NCBI GenBank assembly: GCA_951802425.1
Contig: OX637801.1
Span: forward strand, 1,302,001-1,366,000
Length of the DNA: 64,000 bases
Origin: Clavaria fumosa
Lineage: Eukaryota > Basidiomycota > Agaricomycetes > Agaricales > Clavariaceae
Reading direction: 5' to 3'
How positions within the stretch are numbered: position 1 is the first letter of the stretch; every line of letters starts with the position of its first letter. A program made the translations under genes and the position numbers. Positions 46,666 to 58,100 of the stretch are shown piece by piece. Below the pieces are notes generated by a model. It did no database searches. It was given only the letters and a program-made list of their open reading frames with translations, and was not told where the DNA came from.

Positions 46666-47001
46666 TGTTCGTTTCCGCAATGTACACCGTGTAATTACAG
46701 TTTACATGATGGCTGTTTGACTTTGCCTCAGCACTGCCGAAATAGACATCAAGAGTGTGTTTTGATTTGTTTGTAGTTGCCGCTGACGAAGTCCGCTCTA
46801 CTAGTCAAGGTAGCCCTACAACAAAAGTTGCCTTACTCCAAAAGTTTATCAAGTATCTGCTTGTCATGATTATGTGTAATAAGCTGACCATCCACCACGC
46901 TGAAATAGACATCAAAAGTGTGAGAAAGGTCTGATTTGTTTGTATTCTGCGGCAAGCAAACATACTGTGAGCAACGCCGACTTTTCCAGTCGCAACACGT
47001 G
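46666..47001. repeat. Intergenic pair of imperfect direct repeats
   Basis: GAAATAGACATCAAGAGTGTG followed by TGATTTGTTTGTA (about 46739-46775) recurs as GAAATAGACATCAAAAGTGTG, ten extra bases, then TGATTTGTTTGTA (about 46901-46944). The surrounding 336 bp hold no gene. Confidence 0.7.
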
Positions 47002-47604
47002 ATGTTAGGATATGCGCGTAAATCTTTCGTCTCCACTATGTCGTTCACTTGCGCTGCCCGACTTCCTCTTCATCCAGCGCGCGTAATCCGTAGGTTTGTG
47101 TCCTCGCAGCTCCCTAAGGCCTCTAATGTGACCGACCCGACCCGAGCGTCACCGGAGGCGATGAGGGCGCTCACACACTTATATCACCAATGCGACGGCT
47201 TCATCACCCACGAGAACCTCAGCGCTCGAATTGACCGCGCTTTCCTCGGGGTCGAAAACGATTTCGTTGGCATAAACTTTAGCGTCCATGAACTCTCCAG
47301 AGGGCGTTCTTATTACCAGAAAGAGGAAGTCCTGGAGTTTCGCCGTGGGCTGCCAAAGCTGACGCGGCAGACGCATATGCCTGTGCAGAGCGCAGGTCAC
47401 AATACGGATATGACAGGGGCAGGGAAGACTTGGAGCGAAACACGGGGTAAGAGAGAGAGGGCCGTGATTGCTGCTCTATATGGGACGGATGATAAAGATT
47501 TTCGGATGCCGGGATTAGATGTGATGGAGGAAGAATCAGATAATATTCAGCAAGAGCTGATGGAGGATAGGTGGATACGACAAGATAGGCAGACGCTCGT
47601 GTAG
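47002..47604 (+). CDS. Small probably mitochondrial protein of unknown function
   Basis: A single-exon frame gives 200 residues from the ATG at 47002, or 188 from the ATG at 47038. From either start the N-terminus is rich in Arg and Ser with no acids (MSFTCAARLPLHPARVIRRF), a classic matrix presequence with a plausible cleavage after RRFVSS. The mature part includes EAMRALTHLYHQCDGFIT, AFLGVENDFVGIN and the charged tail GKRERAVIAALYGTDDKDF. I do not recognise a named domain. By size and basic character it might be a mitochondrial ribosome or assembly factor, but nothing in the sequence shows this. Confidence 0.75.
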   Translation: MLGYARKSFVSTMSFTCAARLPLHPARVIRRFVSSQLPKASNVTDPTRASPEAMRALTHLYHQCDGFITHENLSARIDRAFLGVENDFVGINFSVHELSRGRSYYQKEEVLEFRRGLPKLTRQTHMPVQSAGHNTDMTGAGKTWSETRGKRERAVIAALYGTDDKDFRMPGLDVMEEESDNIQQELMEDRWIRQDRQTLV

Positions 47605-47759
47605 GTTGTTCATTCGAGGATGTGGTCAATTGATTTAACCTACATCACAGGGAATTGTCTGATGATCTTGGAAACTCATGAAATCTTTTTTCATTTGGTT
47701 CTGGATAGTCTCCCTTACGGACATAGTCGAGTCGCAACCTATTCATAGAGACACTTCTG

Positions 47760-48852
47760 TCATGAATTGGCTAGCCCAAGAGCTTCGGGTAGCGTCACTT
47801 CACATGGACCCAAGAATAAGAAATCCGCTTCCCCATCGCCGGCACTCCGTTCTAGGTTGAAGACTGCAACCTTCCCACCATGATCTTGCACCTCGTATGC
47901 GTAACCCGCTGCAGGAAACACCTGCCAGGTCCATGTCAACCGAAACTGGACGATCACAGCAAGGATATCGGTACTGACTGTCGATGATGTCCCCACCACC
48001 AGACACAAATCTGCCCTTTCCACCAACTTGTCGATGGTGTCCATGAACCGCGGTATCTCGCCGAACCATATGACTGCCGGTCGCGCGAGTTCCCCGCACT
48101 TGGAACATCGCGGCAAGTCGTCTACCGCGATGTTTGGCTCAATGATACCACTCTCGACGAGACACTCGGTGCCCACCAGAGCTGGGCAGGCAAGCGAGTC
48201 GGGCTTGAACTCTGTATGACCGCAAGATTTATCCGTGCATTGGAGTTCAAGTAGTTTACCGTGCATCTCGATCAGGGGGGGCTCATCTGCCGGTACGACT
48301 GGAGAGCCCTCGGAGGACAGAACGTCGTCCAATGCTCGCTGGCTGAGACCGTCTACGTTCTGTGTAATTAGAGTGAATGTCGAACCTGGCGCAGACCTCT
48401 GCCGTATATTCGGTAGAGAGAACCTTGCCAGTGCGATGTGGGCCGCATTGGGCTTCGCCTCGAGTGCCCTGAGAAGTAAAGGGACTCAGGAGAATGACAA
48501 CGGAAGGTCATACCACACGGGAGAAGATTGGCACTTTTCACGGCGATAATGGTAGAATTGCCAGACGCGTCCAGGATTTGCGGCGAAGGCCTCTGGAGTA
48601 GCCAGGCTTACAGCGTCGTATTTACGCCACATTCCGCCTGCGCCCCTGAATGTTGGGATGCCTGAACCGATGTACGGATGTTTCGTTGCGGTTACGAGTT
48701 GAATGCATAGTACAATAAGACTTGTGTCCATCAAGAACGCGGCTCAGTGACACACCAGAGGCACTGGATAATCCCGCGCCTGCTACAACGATGATGTGCT
48801 TGGACGAAGCCAAGACAGCCTTGAAGGTTGCCATGTCAGTTAACAGGGCCAT
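47760..48852 (-). CDS. Sirtuin, SIRT5-type protein lysine deacylase
   Basis: This is an NAD-dependent deacylase. Exons are 48852-48756, 48661-48535, 48468-47979 and 47921-47760, giving 291 residues. Motifs in order are the NAD loop [12 protein letters not shown] joined to [11 protein letters not shown], then [19 protein letters not shown], the catalytic His in IEMHGKL, zinc-binding CTDKSCGH and [16 protein letters not shown] and [15 protein letters not shown]. The Tyr-x-x-Arg pair in FYHYRRE is the one that binds succinyl or malonyl groups in SIRT5, so this is probably a desuccinylase/demalonylase rather than a plain deacetylase. A clear mitochondrial presequence is not seen at this start. 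It is divergent from the ammonium transporter across 870 bp. Confidence 0.94.
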
Positions 48853-49722
48853 GCGGCGCGAGACACTAGAGGTGTTGGCGCTTCGCCAGAGTCCAAAATG
48901 GTCATGCAATCGCAATTGCAAATATTATGCTTGGCCCAAGAACCAGCTAAAGACCAGCCTAACGAAGGCACGGAGCCCAATCCCCGGCCAGCTCGTCACC
49001 AGCATTATGCCCTCCAAGAATCGCAATTACTGTCAAATTCAACTCGGCACTATCCTGACCAGTTCATCATTTTATGATGCTCGGAATCATTCTGTAAGAT
49101 GTGCCTGGACGTACACGGACAGCGGCGGAGCAAGTGTCACGTTACAATGTGCGAAACTCAGTGATGAAACCCCACGACATGTCTTGAGACTGATATCGCA
49201 ACACCCACGTTCACAGAGATACAAGCCTCGTCAGGCACGTCCTCGCGGTTCACTTGAAGAGATACTGGCAATCTATGATGGCCCTTGTACGACTAGGCAA
49301 TTATCTCGTCGGTTTTCCCAGGCGATGTCTTGACCTCCATCAACTAGCTGTTGGATGTCTTCCTGATGGGCGGGCGCTCGTTTCTGCCTTTCGAACGAGG
49401 TCGATATTTGGGTCGGGAGTAGAGTACAGAAGCGTCAACCAAAACACGAAACACTGTCATGTCGGTGGGGGTCAAAACTTCCAATGTATCAGGCACTTTG
49501 CTTTGGTTAGACCCAAGTGACCGCTTCGTAAGACTCGAGAGCCGATATCCATCAAAGTCCTCCATCAGTCTGCCGTTTCAACGTTGATCACGGACTCCGG
49601 CAATCGACCATCTGTCAATAAACAACTCAGGGGCGTCTGACAGAGTAACCCCTTCGAACTCCCTTAATAACAATGGGTGGGCCACCGGGGTTTGCTCCAC
49701 CTCCTCCCTCCACGCCTCCACG
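48853..49722. other. Divergent intergenic region between sirtuin and ammonium transporter
   Basis: 870 bp without a supported gene. Frames on the plus strand here partly mirror the sirtuin gene and lack motifs. Confidence 0.5.
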
Positions 49723-51588
49723 ATGGTCAATGTGACTTATGATAATTGTAAGCTCGTCGTCTTCACCAGCCGCGGAAGGATTTGAAAATTTACTGCTTTC
49801 AGCCGGAAGTCTGGTAGTGACTAGCCCCGATGGCAAGGTCGCCGTATTCAACCCAGGAGATATTGCCTGGACGCTGGCGTCGACTGCCTTAGTCTGGTTC
49901 ATGATTCCAGGGGTTGGGTTCTTCTACTCTGGCTTACTTCGGCGGAAGAATGCCCTGTCGATGATTCACATGAGCATCATGGTCGCGGCGGTGGTCTCCT
50001 TCCAAGTACGCCAGGCGTTTTCTTCTTGACCTTGTATTCATCGAGAACACGCTGTCTAGTGGTTCTTTATTGGATGGTCGCTAGTGTACAGCGATACGGG
50101 CGGCCCCTTCATTGGCGATCTCCGTATGCTCTAGTCATTTCAGCCATCTGTATCGTAGTGATTGACCATGAGTTCAGGATACTTTGCACTTAGAGGGGTC
50201 CTTGGCCAGCCGTCAATAGGTAGCAAGAAAATCCCGTCAATCGTTTTTTGCATTTACCAGCTCACTTTCGCTGTATTTACGTGCGTGACAGCCTTCCGCT
50301 TTCCTAAATCTCTTACTGATAGCGACCCTTAGACCGGGCATTGCTCTTGGCTCCGTGGCTGAGCGGGGGCGCATCGGTCCTCTCTTGGTGTTCGCTTTTG
50401 TTTGGGCTACCTTGATCTACGACCCGATAGCTCATTGGCTCTGGAACGAGAATGGTTGGTCAGCTAAGCTCGGCGGCATCGACTTCGCTGGTGGTACCCC
50501 AGTACACATTGCATCTGGAACGACAGCGTTGGCTATCTCATACTATCTTGGACCTCGTCTTGGTTACGGGACAGAACGTTTGGCCTACAAGCCGAATAAT
50601 ACTTCCTACATTATTCTTGGAACGGTCATGATGTGGTTTGGCTGGTTTGGCTTTAATGGGGGTTCTGCTCTGTCTGCCAATTTGAGGGCTGCATCGGCAT
50701 GCATCGTCACCAACATGGCTGCCAGCGTCGGCGGGCTGACTTGGATGTTCTGGGTGCGTGTCATGATCAATTTTTGGTCGGTCATGATCCTGATATTTTA
50801 TATATTTATGCTTGGCTTAGGATTGGCGTTTGGAGAAGAAATGGTCCTCGGTCAGTTTTTGTTCTGGCGCCATCGCCGGACTCGTGGCAATCACACCTGG
50901 AGCCGGATTCGTCGGCGCCCGTGAGTTCACTTTTGATGTGCGAAAAGCAAACGGCGCTCACAATCTTGCAGCTGCCTCCGTGTTATTTGGTGTCCTCGCG
51001 GGGACATTGTGCAATTTTGCGACTCAGTTCAAATTCCTCTTCAAGATAGATGACACCCTTGATGTACGTTTCCTTTACGAAGCAGCTCGCTATTCAGGGG
51101 TGATGCTGATGAGGGACTCCGACTCCTAGATTTTCGCAGCCCATGCTGTGGGAGGCGTCCTTGGGAACATTCTGACTGGTATATTCGCACAGGCCAGCGT
51201 AGCGGACTTTGATGGCATCACCAAAATTCGTGGCGGCTGGCTGGATGGACACTACATGCAAATTCTTTTCCAGCTCGCGAGCTCGGCTGCAGGTCTTGCG
51301 TACTCGTTCATTGGTACCGTAAGTGACCCTTTTTCAATCTACTTTGAGTTGTCGGAGTAGCTGACAACTGCTCCCCTTTGCGTTCCGTAGACGATAATTC
51401 TTTGGGCCATGCATTACATTCCTGGGCTGCGGATCCGCGCAAGCGAGGAAGCTGAGTTGTTCGGCATAGACGACGCGGAGATGGGCGAGACCGCGTATGA
51501 CTATGTGAATCTGGAGAGCGAAATCCACCCTATGCAAAGCTGCAGTCGGCAAATCAGTCGGTCAGGCTCCATGGCGTCTGCAATGTAA
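49723..51588 (+). CDS. AMT: Ammonium transporter of the Mep/Amt family
   Basis: This is a trimeric plasma-membrane ammonium permease, usually induced under nitrogen limitation. Nine exons: 49723-49747, 49803-50005, 50060-50123, 50178-50280, 50333-50753, 50821-50920, 50972-51063, 51130-51318 and 51391-51588, giving 464 residues. Eleven membrane segments are expected and visible from NPGDIAWTLASTALVWFMIP onward. The pore signatures are intact: IDFAGGTPVHIASG with the recruitment Asp and first pore His, WFGWFGFNGGSAL, and AHAVGGVLGN with the second pore His. The cytoplasmic tail contains FGIDDAEMGETAYDY, the usual fungal motif. The first exon codes only eight residues (MVNVTYDN), and its splice to SGSLVVTS restores the typical outside N-terminus. 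Confidence 0.96.
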
Positions 51589-51763
51589 CAGAAAAGACGG
51601 CGCGGCAGACATCCCCTAGTTTTATCTTTTCCTTCTTGTTGTAATTACATGGCATCGAATTCGACTTACTACACCAAAACACATGGAAAAGTTGACTGGG
51701 TCCGTGAACGTGTGAACTTAGAAATCAAAGACAGTAACTCTGGCAAGCTCAACTCCTAGACCA

Positions 51764-52467
51764 ATGGCACCGACAAAGTCGTCGAAAACGGCTGCTAAAT
51801 CTAAACCTGAAGCGAAGGCCGTTCATCCGTCTTCTCGGAAAGCAAGCCAAATCATTCGCCGTCAGCTTCGCATTGGCAAGCTTGCCTCTGCTCAATCAAA
51901 GCGAAACAAAATTCACACATCTCACAGTACGTCATCGTTCTCTCGCTTCGAGGACAGCGGATTTACTGCAGGGAAGCGAATATATTTATGTTCTTCTTCC
52001 ACGCGCTGCCCGATGAGGGCGTGCTCAGTCTTGACAATCTTCATTCGCTATTGAAGGACGTATGGCTCACCAGGCACGATGCTGATGTGGAGGCGGAGAG
52101 ATCAACGAGAAGGAAAGGACGGCCAAAAAGCGTGAAAGAGATGAAACTGGAGGAGGTTAGATTGAGGGAGATGGAAGAATATAGAACAGGCATGGGTGGG
52201 CGTGCCTCTCCCCTTTGCAAGCCGTCGCTTGCTGCTCACTCAGATCCTTATTATTTTTTTGTGCCAGAAATCCCGGACTTAACTCACTTAGAGACAGTCC
52301 AACTTTACCGGCGTTGGGATCAGAAAGAGCTGGCGTTCATACAACTATTACGCTTCGTCAAAATTTTCCGCGACGAGCCGCTTTCCCTCGTCGTTACTCG
52401 TCCTGGACAACATTACTCTTTGTTGGACAATGAGATGCAGGCGAATTCGGTAACCGCGCTGACATGA
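51764..52467 (+). CDS. TMA16: Translation machinery-associated protein 16
   Basis: Tma16 associates with late pre-60S ribosomal particles. Exons are 51764-51926, 51977-52195 and 52268-52467, giving 193 residues, typical for the family. The N-terminus is basic (KSKPEAKAVHPSSRKASQI). The core has LPDEGVLSLDNLHSLLKD, then RKGRPKSVKEMKLEEVRLRE and EYRTGMEIPDLTHLETVQLY, which match the family pattern. The C-terminus LAFIQLLRFVKIFRDEP is also conserved. The first 3' splice site uses GGAAG rather than the nearer CAG to keep frame. It converges on the kinase gene with only 49 bp between stops. Confidence 0.9.
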
Positions 52468-52516
52468 AGCCAGCATTCAGGGTGTCTGTACTAGGCCCTT
52501 TCGGTCGTGTTCCGGT

Positions 52517-54957
52517 CTACCGTGTAAACAATGGTTCTCCGGATTTCCTTACCTCACCTCCGGCGTCATCTGTCGCTCCTTGTCTGTCATCTAATATCCA
52601 ATCTCTCTTCACGCTCTCCACGATCTCTCTAAACTGTTCCTGTCCTCCCTTTTCTTGCACGAAGACTAGTCTCACCACGCACCCCATCTCTCTAAGTGCT
52701 TCATCCTCTACCCGCTGTACCTCCACTTTGAACTTCAGTACCTTTGAACCCTCGTCGTCCATTCGGCACTTCAAAATCCCCAATCCATCTGCATGAATCA
52801 ACACAACTTTAGCACCCATATTCATGAGCAGCCTTCTGCACTCGTTCCTCGTTTCGTACGCATCATACAAGGAGTGCAAGGTGAGCTTGGCCGGACGGAA
52901 GTTAAACAAATTCTGCAGCCACGGGCGTTTCAATGAGGATTTGGAGGAAAGTAGCGGGGAATGAAGCGCTACACCGAATAACGTCGGTGAGTCCGATGAA
53001 CGGCGTACACTCTGCTTTCTGCGCAGGATCGATGGTGTTCGTACGGGCTCGACAATCTGCACATGTCGTTCGCCAAGAGGCAAACGACGTTGACCGTTGC
53101 TAGTTTTTAGCGCGGATCTCTCCGTTTTCGAAATGGTGTTGACCCTGAGGCTCCCGGCCTGCTTTCTTGGACTACAATTCGCATTTTCTTTATTTTGCTG
53201 AAGCGAGCGATCTTCACGTCCTTCTGTATCACACCGAACGGAGTTGTCCGCGATCCCGATCGTGGACCACCGATCCTCGCTTTGAGGGAAGCGCCGCTCG
53301 CCTAATTCTGCGGCAACGACATATTGCATCTGCGGACTGTTGATGTGTTCGATGATCTGAAAGATGTATTGGTCGATGACGGGATCGTCGCGCGGCAGAT
53401 TGTTGAGAACGTTCCAAATTGGTGAGAGAGGCGAGTCTGGAAGTGTGGATTGCTGAGACTCGGATGTCGAATCGATTGTCGTCGGGCTCCTTATCTCTGA
53501 TCCTTCGTCTGATGCGGAAGAAAGCACGGCAATCTTGCAAGGAGACGGTGCCTGCAGGGCAATAATTGGTGGAGGTGGTACTGTCGTCACGTTTAGCTCA
53601 TCTGCCCAATCGGTGTTCTTTCTTACTGCTCGTTGAGGTGTTGGGGTTGTCGCCCGAGGCGGGAGATCTACCAGCTGCCTTGCTCTTGACTGAGTGTCTA
53701 CCATTGCGACGCGCTTCGCAGCCTTGGCTGTTTTTGCCTCCTGACGACTTCGTCTCCGTTCGCGCAAGACCTGTAGAACTTTCTCCTCGTCTTCGTCGTA
53801 ATCTTCCATTTTCTTGGCGCGGTACTCGATAAGCAGCTGATAGATTCCTTTCTGCCAATTTTGTTCCTCGTTCTTCAAGCTTTCTGTGAGCACGTCTTCT
53901 GGGACGTCATGCCATAGCGCTCTGAGGTTGATGAAGATATCAGGGTCAATAGACGCGACTGGGGCGATGGGTCGCGTGGTCTCATCCAAGTTTGGGACTA
54001 CGCCTTTGACTTGCTTGGGTGGCAGTGAGAGGAAGAATGAGTCTTGTAGGATTTCTTGCATGGTGATACGTTTCTTTGGCTCTCTGACAAGCATCCGACG
54101 AAGAAGGTTTTGCGCGGAATCATCGATCTCTTCGGGCATTTCGAAGATGCCAGTCTGCACTTTTATCAGTAATCTGTCGATGTCGCTGTCGTCAAATGGC
54201 AATCTGCCAGACAGCATCGCGAACAAGATGACCCCACATGACCATACGTCCGCCGAGGACCCGTCGTACGGAGCACCGGTTATGACTTCCGGCGCGGCGT
54301 AATGTGGACTTCCACACGAAGTCTGTAATAGAGCATCCCGCCTTTGCCAAGCCGCCATGCCGAAGTCTGCGATCTTGATATTCTTGTCGCCGTCGAGGAG
54401 CAAGTTTTCCGGTTTGAGGTCTCGGTGGGCAATATGAAAGCGATGGCAGTAGTCCATTGCTCCTACAATTTGCTGAAACATCCCGAGTGCCTCTGAGGTG
54501 GGTAGCCGAACTTTTTCGCAAAGGTAGTCGAAGAGTTCGCCTCCTTCAACATACTCCAGAATCAGGTAGAGATGAGTAGACGTTTCCCAGACGTCGTAGA
54601 GGCGCATGATATTTGGATGCTCGATTAACTTCATGATTACGATCTCCCGCTCAATTGCGAGGAGAACCCGCTCGCCCGCAACGCCCCTGTTGGCCAAGGA
54701 TTCGACGGATCCCGACAAGGAAGTTTTTGATACTATTTTGACGGCTGCCTTTTGATGGGTCTTCATATGTCTGGCAAGTCGGACACGACCTGCATAATTT
54801 CGTTGAAGCACAGATTCCGCGCAGATTTTATGAATCCCGATGACTTACCCGAAGCGCCTTTCCCAATTACTCTCCCTACTTTCCACAGACCGATGGTACG
54901 GGGGTCATCGCCTTTGCGGTTTCGGCGGGGCAGACGTGGAATCGAATCGCTTGACAT
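52517..54957 (-). CDS. Nim1/Cdr2/Gin4-type protein kinase
   Basis: These kinases control mitotic entry by cell size and septin assembly. Exon 1 is 54957-54849 and exon 2 is 54789-52517, giving 793 residues; one 59-nt intron splits the glycine loop (GKGASG joined to RVRLARH). The catalytic domain at about 25-285 is complete: Lys in AAVKIVSK, Glu in EIVIMK, HRDLKPENLL, DFGMAAW, SCGSPHYAAPE and DVWSCGVILFAML. A UBA-like stretch, LRALWHDVPEDVLTESLKN, follows. Residues 340-660 are disordered with polyproline. The end (FRPAKLTLHSLYDAYETRNE and WILDDRQ) looks like a KA1-type membrane-binding domain, a feature of this family. It is divergent from DNA ligase IV across 187 bp. Confidence 0.93.
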
Positions 54958-55144
54958 GTCGAAGCACTGGAGAATTGCGGACCAGAGTCGTCGAGACCTG
55001 CGCCTCCATGCCAATTTTTATATATAACCTGCAAATCAAAAGTCAGCCTCTGAACAAATAGATGTATACATCGCGGCATCACGTGCCAATGACGCCGAAT
55101 CACCTGCTCTTCGAATCTGTTTGGACTCACCCTCGTCTTGTCCA
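54958..55144. promoter_or_regulatory. Divergent promoter of kinase and DNA ligase IV genes
   Basis: Only 187 bp separate the opposing start codons, so the two genes very likely share one promoter. TATATATAA at 55018-55026 is a possible TATA-like element. Confidence 0.5.
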
Positions 55145-58100
55145 ATGCAACCAACGCCCGAACCCTCATTTGTGTCAGAATCGCAGGTTGTAGGGAGCTA
55201 TTTTGACCAACCAAACGAACACGAAATCTCGTATCCTGCGCCCCCACAAAATGTGTCCACTGCACCCTTCTCGGTCCTAGTGGGCCTCTTCGAGAAGTTG
55301 CAGGGCGAAAGGAAGCCCGAAAGACGTCGTAAGCTGTTGCATGCGTGGTTCAATGTATGCACTCTCTGGCACCTCGCTAGTACTATTTTGCATGTTAAAA
55401 TGTGACGCTGTATCAGCATTGGAGAGAAGAAAAGGGGTACGACTTGTACCCTGTCCTGCGTATAATCTTGCCACAGGCACGTTGCCTTCAACGCGCCTTC
55501 AAGTATCAGATTCTCAAGTCTGTCTCTAGAAAGATCGTGAACGCGCTGTATACGGCCTCAAGGAGAAGAACCTTGCTAAAACATACATTAAACTCATCCC
55601 GCTAGGACCGAGAGATCCTGATGCAATCCGGCTGTTAAATTGGAAAAGGCCAACAGAGAAAGATGTGTGTTCAATGCTCTCATCTCTGGCAACTTCGAAA
55701 TGAAATTATCTGACTGTGACAGAAATCATCTGGGGACTTCCCTACTGTTCTTTATGAGGTTGTTAGTAAACGGTCCTCCGTCCTAGAGAGCTCTCTATCC
55801 ATAGAAGATTTAAACAACTATCTTGATGACATCTCCACGAACATGGGTAAATCGTGCGCAATTTCCGTTTACCCTCTGCTTTATGCTGGCCTGAGGCACG
55901 CGTACTGCCTTCCTATCGCAGCGAAGTGCAGTCCAAGATACTTCAGCTCATCTACAATCGTGCTACCGCCGAAGAACAACTTTGGGTCGCTCGCATTATC
56001 CTGAAAGGTTTCTCTATCAAACTCAATGTTCCACAAATACTGATAGTCTTGTGAAGATATGCAGATTGCTGTTAAGGAAACCACTGTCTTCGCCGTTTTC
56101 CATCCAGATGCTCAGGATCTCTATAATACATGTTCTGATCTCAAGAAAGTCGCGTGGGAGCTTTGGAATCCATCTAGACGTCTCAATGAGGAAGTAAGCA
56201 ATTTGTTGACAGTCAGGATTGACTCCTGACGTTGGTTGTAGGACAAAGGTGCTCAGCTATTCCGCGCTTTTGCACCGATGCTATGCAAAAGGCCAACACG
56301 AAAAATCGAAGACACTGTCAAAGAAATGCAAGGCAAGACGTTCATCATCGAAGAGAAGCTGGACGGCGAACGGGTGCAATTGCATAAACGCGGCAACGAG
56401 TATTTCTACTGCTCCCGGTGCGCAATTTACGTGATGTTTCGTACCTTCTAATAAGTCGTGCAGGAAGGGCAAGGACTACACCTATCTATATGGCAAACAT
56501 GTCGGTACTGGAAGTCTGACGCCTTACATCGACAAAGCCTTTGATCCACGAGTCGAGGAGTGAGGAGCGTCCTATGTCTTTCAAAAGCAAGAGCCTTGAC
56601 ACCTCGCCCACAGGATCATCTTAGATGGCGAGATGCTTGTTTGGGATCCTGTCTCAGAACGCAATTTACCGTTCGGCACGCTAAAAACGGCTGCCCTTGG
56701 TTTGTTCCTCATGTGCCTGGACTCCTTTATCAATGGATTCATTACATATCACAGACAAGTCAAAGAAGGGATATAATCCTCGGCCATGTTGTGCGTGACC
56801 TCTATGACGATCCTCAGATTCCACAGCTCAACCAGAATCAGTTAAGGTGTTCGATCTCCTCTATTTGAACGGGTTGTCACTTCTCCAGAAATCCGTCAAG
56901 ACACGCAAACGTAATATACGCGCTTGTCTCTCCGAAGTCCCAGGTCGGATTGAGCTCACGGTTGAATATGAGGGCAAGACCGCTAAAGATGTTAGAGACC
57001 GTATGGATGAGGTAATGGCCAACAGAGGCGAAGGTCTTGTAATAAAACATCCCGAGGCGCAGTATGTCCTCAATGGACGGAACAAAGATTGGATCAAGGT
57101 CAGCCCGTGTATGCAACGTAGTTTGTGGTTTGCTCATCTCATTATTCAGGTTAAACCTGAATATATGGCGGGTGTTCAACGCATGTCCACCAGTTGACGA
57201 AATCTTATCTCATAACAGGACAATATGGGTGAGACTATAGACGTCCTCGTAGTCTGTGAGTATCTGCACATATTGATCTATCTATACCTGACAGTCTTTT
57301 CAGCTGGGTATTACGGAAGTGGTAAACGTTCTGGAGGTGTTTCTACTCTCGTCTGCGCTGTCCTAGAAGACCGTGTGCCTGACGATGAATTCGACGAGCC
57401 GAAGTAAGCAATATGTTCAGCTAATACGCCCAGATTCACAAGAAGCGCGGCATCTAGGTACAATACGTTTGTGCGCATTGGTTCTGGATTATCATTCGCC
57501 GACTACGTTTGGATACGGCAGAAGCCGTGGAAACCATGGGACCCGAAGAATCCCCCAAGCTTCCTGCAAACATCAAAGAAGGCTGCAGCTGACGACAGGG
57601 GGGACCTATATCTTGAACCTCAGGAGTGAGAATCTTGCTATCCAGACATGTCTAAATCTGACAGCGGGTTGCTCTGTAGCTCCTTCATTTTGAAAGTGAA
57701 GGCTGCCGAAATAGTCAGCTCAGGTAGGACCCTCCTCGTTCCACAGGACTCTCTTCTCTCAATCTCTATGACGTCTAGACCAGTATCACATGGGATTTAC
57801 TATGCGATTCCCAAGAGCACTCGGAATTCGAGAAGATCTGACTATTTACGACTGCGCTACCGCCTCAGGTTATTGATTCTCCCTCATCCCCGAATCAGTG
57901 ATACTGAATAGTTAATTTGTCGTCCAGTCGTTCTAGACAGTATCAAGTCGGACAAGAAGCGGAAGATGGACGATGGGCCGGGGTGGGCACTAGTTTTCAC
58001 TGTTCATCTGTCTAAATTTGACGCGCTCTGCAGCTCACCGAAGAAGCGCACAAAGCCAACCCAGAAGGTGGGCGTCACCTCCGCTTTTGCGATGTCAGAA

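Noticed and set aside
57168..57218. Alternative use of GT at 57174 for the LIG4 intron, leaving Ala-Gly after KPEYM
   Set aside because: The GGT|GTTCAA site is a poor splice signal and would insert two residues into a conserved motif. I prefer the GC start at 57168, but not strongly.
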